DNA of 64,000 bases from Lachancea thermotolerans CBS 6340 (lineage: Eukaryota > Ascomycota > Saccharomycetes > Saccharomycetales > Saccharomycetaceae): NCBI RefSeq assembly GCF_000142805.1, contig NC_013082.1, positions 248,001 through 312,000 on the forward strand, read 5' to 3'. Made by a program: the position numbers and the translations under genes. Below, piece after piece: positions 45,501 through 54,181 of this stretch (its first letter is position 1; the number at the start of each line of letters is the position of its first letter). The notes below the pieces were generated by a model. It did not search any database and was not told the origin of the DNA. It worked only from the letters and a program-made list of their open reading frames with translations.

Positions 45501-48435
45501 TAGAATTGAAATGTTGAGCACAAGATACACTTAACGCATTAAAAACGCGAGAGTATGGCTCGTCATGATCACAAATATCTTTAACAATAATTTCGTAGGC
45601 CCCTGTAATATTTTCGTTTTCAGTATCGTTATAGGCGGCATTTCTGGACGATGCTGCTAGAACAAGTCCCATGCATTCAGCCTTGAGCTTGGCTAAGATT
45701 GCGTCTTCATTTATAGGGATGTCTTTGAGGATTTTTATCAACAAGCTGGCAACGGAGTCCTCAACTGCTAGCGCATGTTCTTGAGCAATACTCAATGCAC
45801 CATGTATGGCGGTACAACAATTAATGGCAATTGCTATTGATCTCAGGGAGACTGTTTTCTTGGAAAATATGCATGAATTCATACTCTCAAGTACCGAATA
45901 CTGAATTTTGTCGTTAAGGAAAGGAAATATTAGAGAAAAAACCTCCATAGACGAATTAATGATGGATGTAGTAACCCTAGGAGAGTACACCTCTCTTGTA
46001 GAATATCCATTGTGGCCATATAATAGTATCAAGCAGTCATAAGACAAAACCGATGTAATAGGCTTGTAAACTTCTTTCTCAAAACAACTGTACCAAAAAC
46101 CACTTTCTCCACCCCAAGGCTCCAGAGACCGGCTACTGAGAATGCAGTTTGACGCCTTTAGGCCATCGATAGTAAATCCATTGACTTTGCTAGATAGCCC
46201 ATATGCGAAACCAGAGGTATCCGACAGGAGCACACTTGGGTTAAGAACATATGAGTTACTAGCAGTGGCTTTGGATGACGACTCCTGTTTGCTCCTCATT
46301 GAATCTGACCCGGATTGTGTGCTTTCTGAATACAAGTTCGGGTCTGCGAAGTTTTTTACAATCAGAATAAGTATAGCACTGTTAAACTCGTGTTTCACAT
46401 ATTCATGGACTCTCAAATAAATCTGTAAAATTCTATTCTCGTTCTGTAGCAGCACATTGTCTATAGTCTTCGTCTTGAGAATAATTGAGTTGTTGAAATT
46501 GGTGCACTTGGCTAAAAGAAAAGAAACTTGCTTGGCAATGTCTGCGCTGATGTCGATCCGACCTAAATAGGCCAGAAGGCAAGTAAGTGCATGGTTCCTT
46601 AGTTCCACGTTTTTGTACAATTCATCCTCATCCCTGTAGTTGTAGGTGTGAGTAAGGACACTGTTCCAGAAGAGGAATAATTGAGGGGATTGCGTGCGAA
46701 GAAAATCCTCATCACCATAGTTCATGAGCCCACAAAGTAAGATCCATGATACAAGCTGTTTGAAATAAGCTGACAAACCACTACTAACAGGGTGTTCTTT
46801 CAAGATTGACGTTGCAAATATTAGTATCCGCATAATTAGCTCATTTGGAACATAATCTGTACTGGATATCTCAATAAGGTTGGCAATAACAAACGTGTGA
46901 CCATGAACCTTTGGAAACGAAAAAGAGTTTGTGACAAGTAGCTCTTTAGATAACGCCTCAAGGCTCTTTTCCAAGACATCGGAAAGATGGATTGGTGCGA
47001 AGTGCAGAAAAGTTTTTAGAACATTGCTGCCGTGAATTCTTATTTGAAAGTTGCTACTAGTCGATAATTCAAGCAGTACCGTTTTAATTGTCGATGCATG
47101 TCGACTATTCGAAGAAAACGCAGATGACAGTTCCGTCATCAGTCTATGACTAAGTTGCAGAAAAGCAAGAGTGGAATAATGGACTTCGCCTTCTTTATCC
47201 ACAAGTAAGTCAGAAGAATTAGCTTCATTGCAGTCGTAAATTGCAAAAAGTATTAGAAGTTTTGAAGGTTCGCTAACGTGAGGCAAAATAATGGAATGGA
47301 GGTTTTCAAAATACTCCAGGTAGCTGGATATAATGTCAAGTTTTTGGGCTTTTGTTTTGGAATTATCAAATACCAAGCCTGTGAGCTTCACTATAATTCG
47401 CAAATACTTCTCGCCTGCAAGAAATTCGCCGTCAGCAACCAGCGCGAGACCAATAAAGTGCGCTAACGCTTCAAAGCTCCCAGATTTTACAGAACGGGCA
47501 TCAGATGTCAGAAAGACGTCTGCCAAAAAAGTCAAAACGTCGTCCATCGAAATCGTTTTTTTTTGGAAACACCAGTCATATAAAACTTCCGCAATGCACG
47601 AGCTTGTATCAAGTCGAGTTTCATCATGCAGTAAACCGAAGTACGCATAGTTGTTTTGCATAAACTTTGACTTAAAAGTGTCAAGGTGATTGCTAGACGA
47701 TTGTAATGACAAGAATTCGTCATTCTTGAATAGCAAACCGTAGGATTTTATGACGAGTCCAATGAAAGATATGGGGTACACTTGGGTGTCAAGGACAACC
47801 TCATGCATGATGTTTTTGATCGTTTTTGCAAGCTTGCCAATGATAGCATGGTCGATTTTTGGACTGGTGCCAAGAATCACAGCGCCCAGCTTCATCAAAC
47901 ATGGTAGGTACGCTGCATGCATATTTTTCTCTTTCTCGATGGTTTTCTTAACGTTTTTCAGGATATCAGGGAGCAGAGGAGGTAGGAGTGAAGAGAGTTC
48001 CTCTGCAAAAAGGACAGCTAGCTGCGTGAGAACAACTGTCGAAGCAAGCTTTACAGCAGAATATGTGTAGGTCTTCTTTTTGCTTTTCTTGCCAGTTTCA
48101 GCGGTCATAGTTTCTTCGCAAAGCACATTGCTCAAAGTTATTGTCGTGTCATAAACAATACGCGGCTTTCTGGTCCTTAGCACCTTTAAGCACAACACAT
48201 ATAAATTGGAAATATTCTCTGAGAGAGTATATGAAATAACGGGGAAGTCTTCTTCCTTTTCAGAGACGCACTTGATAAGTTCATCGAGTTGAAAGAGCAC
48301 CGACTCAGCCTTTCCAGCGTCTTCAGATTTTTGAAGTGTCCAGGTGGATGCCGAAATCCATGCTAAAAGTGTATGTTTTTTGGAGTCAGATTGCTCGATC
48401 TGGGCCGTGATACGATCGCTCGGTTCAGCAGACAT
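42517..48435 (-). CDS. LAA1: AP-1 accessory HEAT-repeat protein Laa1
   Basis: Laa1 is the yeast counterpart of HEATR5/p200. It localises the clathrin adaptor AP-1 to the trans-Golgi and endosomes. This 1972-residue protein (2014 in S. cerevisiae) is helical throughout with HEAT-like repeats, e.g. PVISYTLSENISNLYVLCLK, SSLLPPLLPDILKNVKKTIE and ALSLLESLVRDPHPIVHTWT. It contains FEALAHFIGLAL and YILGRRALLR-like segments typical of the family, and has no membrane segment. The assignment rests mainly on size, repeat architecture and position: NUC1-LAA1 equals YJL208C-YJL207C. The longest frame starts at a TTG (48468), and the ATG at 48435 (MSAEPSDRITAQIEQSDSK) is used. It is the largest gene in the window, and its long antisense frames are shadows. 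Confidence 0.92.
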   Translation of the reverse strand: MSAEPSDRITAQIEQSDSKKHTLLAWISASTWTLQKSEDAGKAESVLFQLDELIKCVSEKEEDFPVISYTLSENISNLYVLCLKVLRTRKPRIVYDTTITLSNVLCEETMTAETGKKSKKKTYTYSAVKLASTVVLTQLAVLFAEELSSLLPPLLPDILKNVKKTIEKEKNMHAAYLPCLMKLGAVILGTSPKIDHAIIGKLAKTIKNIMHEVVLDTQVYPISFIGLVIKSYGLLFKNDEFLSLQSSSNHLDTFKSKFMQNNYAYFGLLHDETRLDTSSCIAEVLYDWCFQKKTISMDDVLTFLADVFLTSDARSVKSGSFEALAHFIGLALVADGEFLAGEKYLRIIVKLTGLVFDNSKTKAQKLDIISSYLEYFENLHSIILPHVSEPSKLLILFAIYDCNEANSSDLLVDKEGEVHYSTLAFLQLSHRLMTELSSAFSSNSRHASTIKTVLLELSTSSNFQIRIHGSNVLKTFLHFAPIHLSDVLEKSLEALSKELLVTNSFSFPKVHGHTFVIANLIEISSTDYVPNELIMRILIFATSILKEHPVSSGLSAYFKQLVSWILLCGLMNYGDEDFLRTQSPQLFLFWNSVLTHTYNYRDEDELYKNVELRNHALTCLLAYLGRIDISADIAKQVSFLLAKCTNFNNSIILKTKTIDNVLLQNENRILQIYLRVHEYVKHEFNSAILILIVKNFADPNLYSESTQSGSDSMRSKQESSSKATASNSYVLNPSVLLSDTSGFAYGLSSKVNGFTIDGLKASNCILSSRSLEPWGGESGFWYSCFEKEVYKPITSVLSYDCLILLYGHNGYSTREVYSPRVTTSIINSSMEVFSLIFPFLNDKIQYSVLESMNSCIFSKKTVSLRSIAIAINCCTAIHGALSIAQEHALAVEDSVASLLIKILKDIPINEDAILAKLKAECMGLVLAASSRNAAYNDTENENITGAYEIIVKDICDHDEPYSRVFNALSVSCAQHFNSRRLKFAPALSLLESLVRDPHPIVHTWTLESISILIANIPTMDVSKASNLLLELESIYVSENYGKNSSSIWAVSYSSRFSSHRIIGKILVHLTQILGPEITRLSKSSVQAFKNLFYLLLESKDSIQELQGVLIAVNLAAFKLNGDLSGELAIPASSKFIGEALYISLGRRALLRSGRSSRVRLLEAYNESGVAASFQLLTQFVKLEMFHGLYRKLENLIWAYIALFPDSQPAKDFVLEWFEHTFTQDLSWTERLCKLFFVSKSELLALASRNTPFVSSEGGVGGVNLNEDTEEKDSIVENEEKAFTEESKAAVNLDSLSWETKLLIMTLLRKLFLNVKEERKLMNVLYVKMPQLIKVCFSASTVNVPDVRKAGIEILGLLITTYNDRSWVAGETYLEEEEAHFVSALMPAFESGSFPLIIPSALKVCAVYLCSSPTNSHPNSRISNLLVNSLTEIVEKPETWSVGEVKVSTKRSKTEVELSILDAWAHLANYAYKEKESKISELVKDYCETLAPLWIIHLREFVSLNNSTSVINKGKNLKVGREKDWRFSKYKKVWLSFANAIASVNIIDKSVVSRCLNEDDLHSFVFVVAAQCLQQLTLDFEIRDIKSSTLTVLYRILLIEVPYEPFFNDGVHEEIEEIFERVVVTGNVEERTRLVDVIEVLVVGYLNQCSKQDHFFAEADKVYHLVRILLMLISSKLPFIRSESGEAVETSFEETELQFLRKCFSTAAKVISKFPVEFRTDLNACLLFIVGRVFESPSRNSLVPVVLPLLKTLVCLGDPSDVEKDLIVVFFESNKNTIFGQLSKDLAITTLSILENNGRDCFSDDDVTSVVTLLYEGLQSDSTVAVVVRAYKSLVKKSANSAECREIVRRFMLAVASEVDGAGGNPELLNVEALVDAVGAFSETCLQIDNFDSKAALSFSLHLLLSLSRKVPAKCGLIRDEVIRLIKSDPDSSKSAVKENLVQDEKNSLMKLVSTPSQNDERIEGGIELRIFS

Positions 48436-49640
48436 TGCCAACTCTTTTAAGGGTCCCAAGTGGTTCAAATCGGGCGCTGCGTAGGCGAACTTTAAAGTAT
48501 TCCGGCTATTAAGAGCACCAAATAATTCGCAAACAAAGCGTACACAATGACATAATGCAGAACTATTAAAATAGGACTGGAGATGAGTAGGGGTGGGTCC
48601 GCGAATGCTGTGTGGGTTGTAACGATAATATTCACGGATTAATTCAAGGGTTACCTTTGTAGCTTAAAGTGTTCGGCGGGTCCAATGTGCCATGAAAATA
48701 AACACCGGATGTTGATTTTAGGAGGGAAATCGTTTAAAACACGTTGTGACACTCAGGGATCTTCGTCATTTTCACGCTCATTAAAATTTAAAGACTAGCT
48801 GGCCAAACTCATTATGAGCTACAATGCAGTTTAACAACTTAAAAGTGATATTAAATAAACTCTAAAGAAATGAATACAGGAATAGAAAATGAGATGTCAG
48901 AAGGGCTACAGTAGTGAATAAATCCGCGAGGGCTTTCTTTCATCGTCTTTCTACCGTGCTGTTAAAATACTGGCAAGGAGAAATTAGAATTAATAAACTA
49001 TGTTTCGCCTTGTAATACCTTCCAGACTGGTCAAAGCTCGCGCATAATGCCTGTTACTAATAGACTCAAAGTTGTAACTCAACGCCTGGTACACAGATAA
49101 AAAAGGCCGGTATTGGCCTAGAAAGGATGGATATCAGAGCTAACGACAGTAACAGTATCAAATTGAAAGAGAAGTCGAGAGATATATCCATCGAAAAAAA
49201 AAAATCTCGATCTTGGGTCAAATGGATTTGTTTGCCAAGAGCTTAATGAATCCACCTATGATTGATCTTCGTCTTCTGCTTCGCAAAATTCAATTCGTAT
49301 TCAAGCTGAAAACTTGAGATACGATCAGAAGAATCATAATTCTTCTCAACAATCCAAGAATTTTCAGCGTCTTTTTGCGTTGGAGTATTCCGAAAGCGAC
49401 ATTTGTTACAACTCATCAGACAAGTGCTATTAAAACGCGCTCCACCAAAAAATGAAGCAATGGGAAGATTGTTTAGGAAATCAAAAAACCACTAATTCTG
49501 ATTAACACTAAATAAACCCCGAAATATTCTAACGAGAGCTACAAATAAAAGGAAGGTAATAATGACAAAGTTAATTTCGAAGATTTTCAAAGTTGACTAT
49601 CAACGTCCTATTCGGGATCTGACTCTGGAAATATAGTGAC
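48436..49640. other. LAA1 promoter and gene-free flank of the transposon fossil
   Basis: About 1.2 kb with many stops in all frames. The first 300 bp should hold the LAA1 promoter. The rest is AT-rich, with a poly-A run at 49195-49204, and may include the lost 5' end of the hAT element. Terminal inverted repeats were not identified. Confidence 0.35.
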
Positions 49641-51140
49641 AGAGTACCCTGCTTGCAGAGCATTTGCGGTCACTGCCTAAAACGGTTTATACTTAAAACG
49701 AACCATGCTTCCTCCAATTTGATTAAGCTACTCAAAACTAATCATAGCTCTGACTATAAGAATTTTTACTCAAAAATAAAACCAAAAAGAACGACCTTAC
49801 AAGCATGCAAACCATTGTATCTGGAATTCGGAGGTCTTTTCTCCGGTGTACGAGCTTTATGGGGTTTAGCAAGAGAAAATTTACAATGACAAAGGAAGTA
49901 TTTTTAAACAATTGACTATCATTCAGTTTTGTGGAGCCGCAGTCCTTTCGCGAGGTGGTTAATTTTGTTGCTGAAAAGAACAAGGATGGGTTCGCTTTTT
50001 ATTGTTAGACACTTGTAAAGGAAATAAGTAATTTCAGTGATGAGTTTGAGATGCGGTTAAAATTAAATCTGGAAAGACCTCAAAAGTTTATATTTTTTCA
50101 GGATATTCGGACATCTGCTGTTAGTGAGAGCTACTTTATCATGTTGGTATGTTTTTGTCAGAACCTGGACCGCCTTGACAGACAGTCCCTAAAAAGATGA
50201 GTTCGTCAACAATATTGAGGGATCAACTTCCAAAATCAAACACAACGCCTTTCTAAATGAGCAATTCAAAAATTTAGCCGTGAATGCAACTTTAAAACTA
50301 AACAGAAATCAACTTGTCCTGCTATCTACAATCTTCAGCCTTTATGAACCTTACCAACGCATTCAAACACTTAAACCTGGAAAAATAAACATACAGAAAA
50401 TCCCAGCTTTAGTGGGAAGAACCAGAAGAAACGCTCCCCTTGAATCTGCTATTGAAACTTACAAACTTGTTTATCGAGCTGAAAGTAGCTATGCAGGACG
50501 ATGTATGGAACAACCTTCCTAATGGCTTACAGTCTTAAACACAAATCAACGGGGTTTTGAACCTTGATTGATAGTGTGAGCAATGAATGAAATACAATTA
50601 TTTTATCCGGCATAAGCCGGTCGAGACCATTGTTTGAAAATTATTACAACCTTGCAAGTACACAGACAGGGCATTCGGTTGCTCACATATTAAGCTCGAA
50701 CACGAAAATCCAGTCAACATCTAAGTTGCTAAATTTCGAGGCTGATGAACTTGAAGTCAACAAGGTGTCGAAGTTTAAGACTTACTATAGTACTTTCAAT
50801 AAGCCCCATAACTTAACCAAATCTTCATACTCAAGCATAGAGAGTTCTCGCCCTGACAAAGATACGAGGCCCGCAAAAAAGCTCAAAGCACCGAGCAAGT
50901 CCGCACAGACCCTCTGACCAGATAAATTACCATCTGAGCGCCAGGTATTATTTGGATGGGAGCTTTATAATACGTAACCGGTTGATTCTCGGTACGGTAT
51001 TATCCAGTACTGGATGGCTAACATAAACAGGTTTCCACGATTGTGTGCTTTGGTGTTGTCTTTCTACTATACTAAGCTGTCCACAGCCACTGTTGAAGTT
51101 TGTTTCTCTATGAGCAGTAAGGCTATTGAAGGGGTGTTTT
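49640..51140 (+). mobile_element. Decayed hAT-family DNA transposon (transposase fossil)
   Basis: Pieces of a hAT transposase occur in order on the plus strand, broken by stops and frame changes. About 49650-49760 encodes a BED zinc finger: CGHCLKRFILKTNHASSNL, then IKLLKTNHSSDY. About 49907-50200 carries LSFSFVEPQSFREVVNFV, the hAT PFxxVE motif, interrupted by two stops. About 50197-50522 is open with LNRNQLVLLSTIFSLYEPYQ. About 50630-50917 contains ENYYNLASTQTGHSVAHIL and VSKFKTYYSTFNKP. About 50987-51133 encodes the C-terminal dimerisation domain, IIQYWMANINRFPRLCALVL then VEVCFSMSSKAIEG. Order and spacing fit an ordinary 600-700-residue transposase. hAT families named Rover and Roamer are described in Saccharomycetaceae, which fits. 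The copy is clearly inactive, and no terminal repeats or target duplication were found. Confidence 0.8.
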
Positions 51141-52416
51141 TGCTATCCAGCACGAATGTGCAATGGTTCTGAGAAAGCGCTTGAAGTTTTTTGGATTTTG
51201 TGAGAGGCTCAAGAGAATATTCTCGATTGAAGAGAACAGCTGGACAGACGACGGTACGTCAGATTATTATGGTATCAAAACAATTCCTGTAACCTGCATC
51301 CTTCCAGCAAAGAAGTACGTTTTATAATCACCCAAACTGGCCTCAAGAACTGAAACCCTTTTACGTTCTAATATAAGTTTAGCTTTAAAAACCAATTAAA
51401 CGGCTCCACATGCTGCTCAATAACAATAGACTCTAGTTATAACTACAGATATTATGAGCGCAAAATTTATATATTGCGCTCTAATCGCTATCAATTATAC
51501 TACTCCTAGCTATCCGTCCCCGGGCCTGGACTAAGACGACGGATTAATCTCCAGTGGATAGAGTTAAAAAGCAAAAAGCACAGACAAGCCGGAACGCATG
51601 AAATTCAAGGCTTCGTAGTGTTGAAGGATTCAAAATTATTACATAGAGCTGAACAATAAACTAAAATTTATTACCTCCATGTAACCTCTTGTCAAATGAT
51701 ACCCCTTAATGGGTTGCAATGGCCTCAAGCTCAGAACTTGAATGGTTTGGTATCCTTTAACTAAGCTAAGGAGTGAGAGAAGCGTCAAAATAGAAGCCAG
51801 TGTGCCTCACTGCACCTGAGAGAATTAAATATTATAGAGAGAGCTTGCGGGGGTTTGCCCTAGCCTTCCAAACACAGCCAGGGGAAAAACGAACTTGAAG
51901 AAATTCTTAAAAGGTTGGCCTCAACGAGAAAGCAGCTGCATCAATGACTGCCAATCATAAAAAGGCATTGGCTTTTTTTATCGAAATAATTGAAACAACG
52001 TAAAACAAGGCAATAAAGTGGAAACTACGTAAGCTTACTCAAGTTCCGCTTGTTTTCCGGCTCTCGTTCTGTTCCACCTCTTTTGAATCAACTCATTTAG
52101 AGCATGTCCCTCTGGTCTCCCCACTTTCCGCTCGTAGGAGTAATAACTCATTGTCCCCACCCCGATCGCGAAAATAGGATCTAAGAACCTAGCACGAAGA
52201 CGTATTGTTAGTAGTTTAGCCTTGAAACTTGCGCGGAAGCAGAACCAACTTTCCCAACAGGTAAGGATTTGGTCTCACCATAGCGTTTTGCGTGTGTGCA
52301 CTAGCGATATTAATCTTGAATAATATGCTCGCCCGACATTAATTTTTCAACCAAAAATCTATATTCAACTACGTCCAGGAAGAGGCTACAATCACAATTA
52401 TTGAATAAGACGTTCG
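51141..52416. other. Gene-free region before RNH203
   Basis: About 1.3 kb without a supported gene. The first 150 bp may still be transposon 3' sequence. The last 300 bp presumably hold the RNH203 promoter. No tRNA or LTR seen. Confidence 0.35.
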
Positions 52417-52815
52417 ATGTCAGCCAATTCTGTCCTGCTCATTGATGGCACTTCTGAAAGTTCAAAACAATATGACATGCATCTTGTACCGTGCAGGATT
52501 CGCACAACTGGTCATACTAACGAGCTCGCAAACAACTTCAAAAAAGACGCTGAAGAGTCTGCAGAAGACAATTCGCAAGTTGTTACCTATATAAGGGGTC
52601 GCAAAATCATTGGAAAGCCTCTGACGTGCTTGGACCGTTTCCAAACTGTTCTTTTGGAGCCCGAACAAGACCCTGAAACACCCAATACCTACAAAGAAAC
52701 TGCAAGAATTGGCATGGTGTTCAATTACGAACGCGAAGGCAACGAGGCTCGCCTACAAGAAGAGATATCAAAGTTCGAGGAGCACCTTCAGCTTGCGGAT
52801 GTGATCCATGATTAA
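52417..52815 (+). CDS. RNH203: RNase H2 subunit C
   Basis: Rnh203 is the small non-catalytic subunit of RNase H2, which removes ribonucleotides from DNA. The 132-residue product has the RNaseH2_C layout: MHLVPCRIRTTGHTNELANN near the N-terminus, then YIRGRKIIGKPLTCLDRFQT, which matches the RGRxLxG motif of yeast and human subunit C, followed by FQTVLLEPEQDPETP and a C-terminal acidic helix (QEEISKFEEHLQL). S. cerevisiae Rnh203 is about 110 residues and diverged, so identity rests on these motifs. The ATG is at 52417. The S. cerevisiae orthologue (YLR154C) is on another chromosome from RCY1. Confidence 0.88.
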   Translation: MSANSVLLIDGTSESSKQYDMHLVPCRIRTTGHTNELANNFKKDAEESAEDNSQVVTYIRGRKIIGKPLTCLDRFQTVLLEPEQDPETPNTYKETARIGMVFNYEREGNEARLQEEISKFEEHLQLADVIHD

Positions 52816-53122
52816 CGACTGACCGTGGGCAGAGCCATCTTCATAGCATACTAAAATCGTATTTCTGATCTCTACTTGCCAAGCAGCCATCTTTCACGAC
52901 ACAACAATGAACTCAGAATACAAAACGTGTGGTCTATCGTGGATAGATCTTCCTATCCAATGCAGTAGATCGAAGTCACACATTATGATATTCGTGCGGG
53001 ACGATACACAGATAACGCATCTGACTCAATGAGCCAAGACAGTTAACCCTAGGAACACGGTTACCGCTATATATAGAGCAACAGTCACCAAACATCAAGA
53101 GCGCTGTATTGAGATCTAAGCC
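52816..53122. other. RNH203 3' flank and F-box gene promoter
   Basis: 307 bp. A TATATATAG stretch near 53072-53080 is a likely TATA element for the gene at 53123. I looked here for the small NCE101 gene, which S. cerevisiae has near RCY1, and did not find it. Confidence 0.4.
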
Positions 53123-54166
53123 ATGTCTTTGGTGGGAAGAAAAAGGGGATATGACAAAGAGGGGCTAAAAAACCAGGAAAATTGCAACACGAATGCGGCA
53201 AAGCGGACAAAGGTCAATAACCACTCAAGGGCTGCGAAGTTCGAGCAATTTATCGACAGAGCGCCCCACGAAATCATATTACAACTCAAGTGTCTTGTAA
53301 GTAGGCAGGATATCATTTCACTAGCATCTACGAGTAAGCGGGTAAGAGAGCGCCTTTTGCCATACCTCTTTGACAGAGTCAAGTGTTCATGGCCCGAGCT
53401 GTTGAGCAGCTGGCGCAACCCGAACGGTGTATGCGCACCCATAGAACACCCAGAGCTTATAGAGGGCATACGAATAACGTCTTTTTGCTCTAAAAACGAG
53501 TGGACCTTCCCGTTTCATGTGTTGTTTTCTCCGGATCCATCGACAAATCCCATGGGGAGGTTAGAAAGCTTGAGCATGTTAAGCTCGGGTTCAACGAATT
53601 TCTTCAAGTATTGTGGACTGGTTTTGAACCTAAAAACTCTTAGCATAACAGCTGTCAAAAGCTCTTCTGTATTTAGCCTGGAGCACGTCAAACAATTCCC
53701 GTCATTGCAAGAATTGAGACTTGTAGGCTTTCACATTGAAGATGCTGAAGCCGAAGCAAATCCCCGCAATAACCTTGGGTATCTGAAGCTCGAAAATTGT
53801 ACCTGGTGTTACCCCTTCAATCTCGAAAGCTTTGGAAAGGACAAAATTCATACGCTTCACTTGAAGTATTCAAACAGCTTCATCGTTAGTGAGCGATTCA
53901 AGCACTTGCTAAGCTCTCCCAGTTTTACCAATTTGAGAGAACTTTCAATTGTCAATGACGAAAAGAGTCTGGAACTTACAATATCTCTTAAAATAATGAA
54001 CCTGATACACGCGATGCCTTCTTTAGAGACCCTTATATTGTCTGGTAACATTTACAATGAAGCTTTAAACGGGCATGCGAGTTCTGGATCCTCTAATCAC
54101 ACGAGTATTGTTGCATTGAATAACGTAAAAGTCTTTTATTCAAGTTTTTTGCGGGATCTAGGCTAG
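53123..54166 (+). CDS. F-box-like protein with leucine-rich repeats
   Basis: A 347-residue protein likely to be a substrate receptor of an SCF ubiquitin ligase. After a basic N-terminus (residues 1-40 with KRTKVNN), a candidate F-box spans about 43-90: APHEIILQLKCLVSRQDIIS and LASTSKRVRERLLPYLFDRV. The remaining 250 residues contain irregular leucine-rich repeats, e.g. NLKTLSITAVK, SLQELRLVGFHIED, NLRELSIVND and SLETLILSGN. The substrate is unknown, and I could not name the S. cerevisiae counterpart. It is convergent with RCY1, another F-box gene, with 15 bp between stops. The ATG is at 53123. The F-box call is by pattern and moderately secure. Confidence 0.7.
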   Translation: MSLVGRKRGYDKEGLKNQENCNTNAAKRTKVNNHSRAAKFEQFIDRAPHEIILQLKCLVSRQDIISLASTSKRVRERLLPYLFDRVKCSWPELLSSWRNPNGVCAPIEHPELIEGIRITSFCSKNEWTFPFHVLFSPDPSTNPMGRLESLSMLSSGSTNFFKYCGLVLNLKTLSITAVKSSSVFSLEHVKQFPSLQELRLVGFHIEDAEAEANPRNNLGYLKLENCTWCYPFNLESFGKDKIHTLHLKYSNSFIVSERFKHLLSSPSFTNLRELSIVNDEKSLELTISLKIMNLIHAMPSLETLILSGNIYNEALNGHASSGSSNHTSIVALNNVKVFYSSFLRDLG

Positions 54167-54181
54167 TGCCCGAGACAAAAT

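Noticed and set aside
43106-47650. Several plus-strand frames of 90-125 codons inside LAA1
   Set aside because: They lie antisense to a clear 1972-residue coding frame and show no domain signature.
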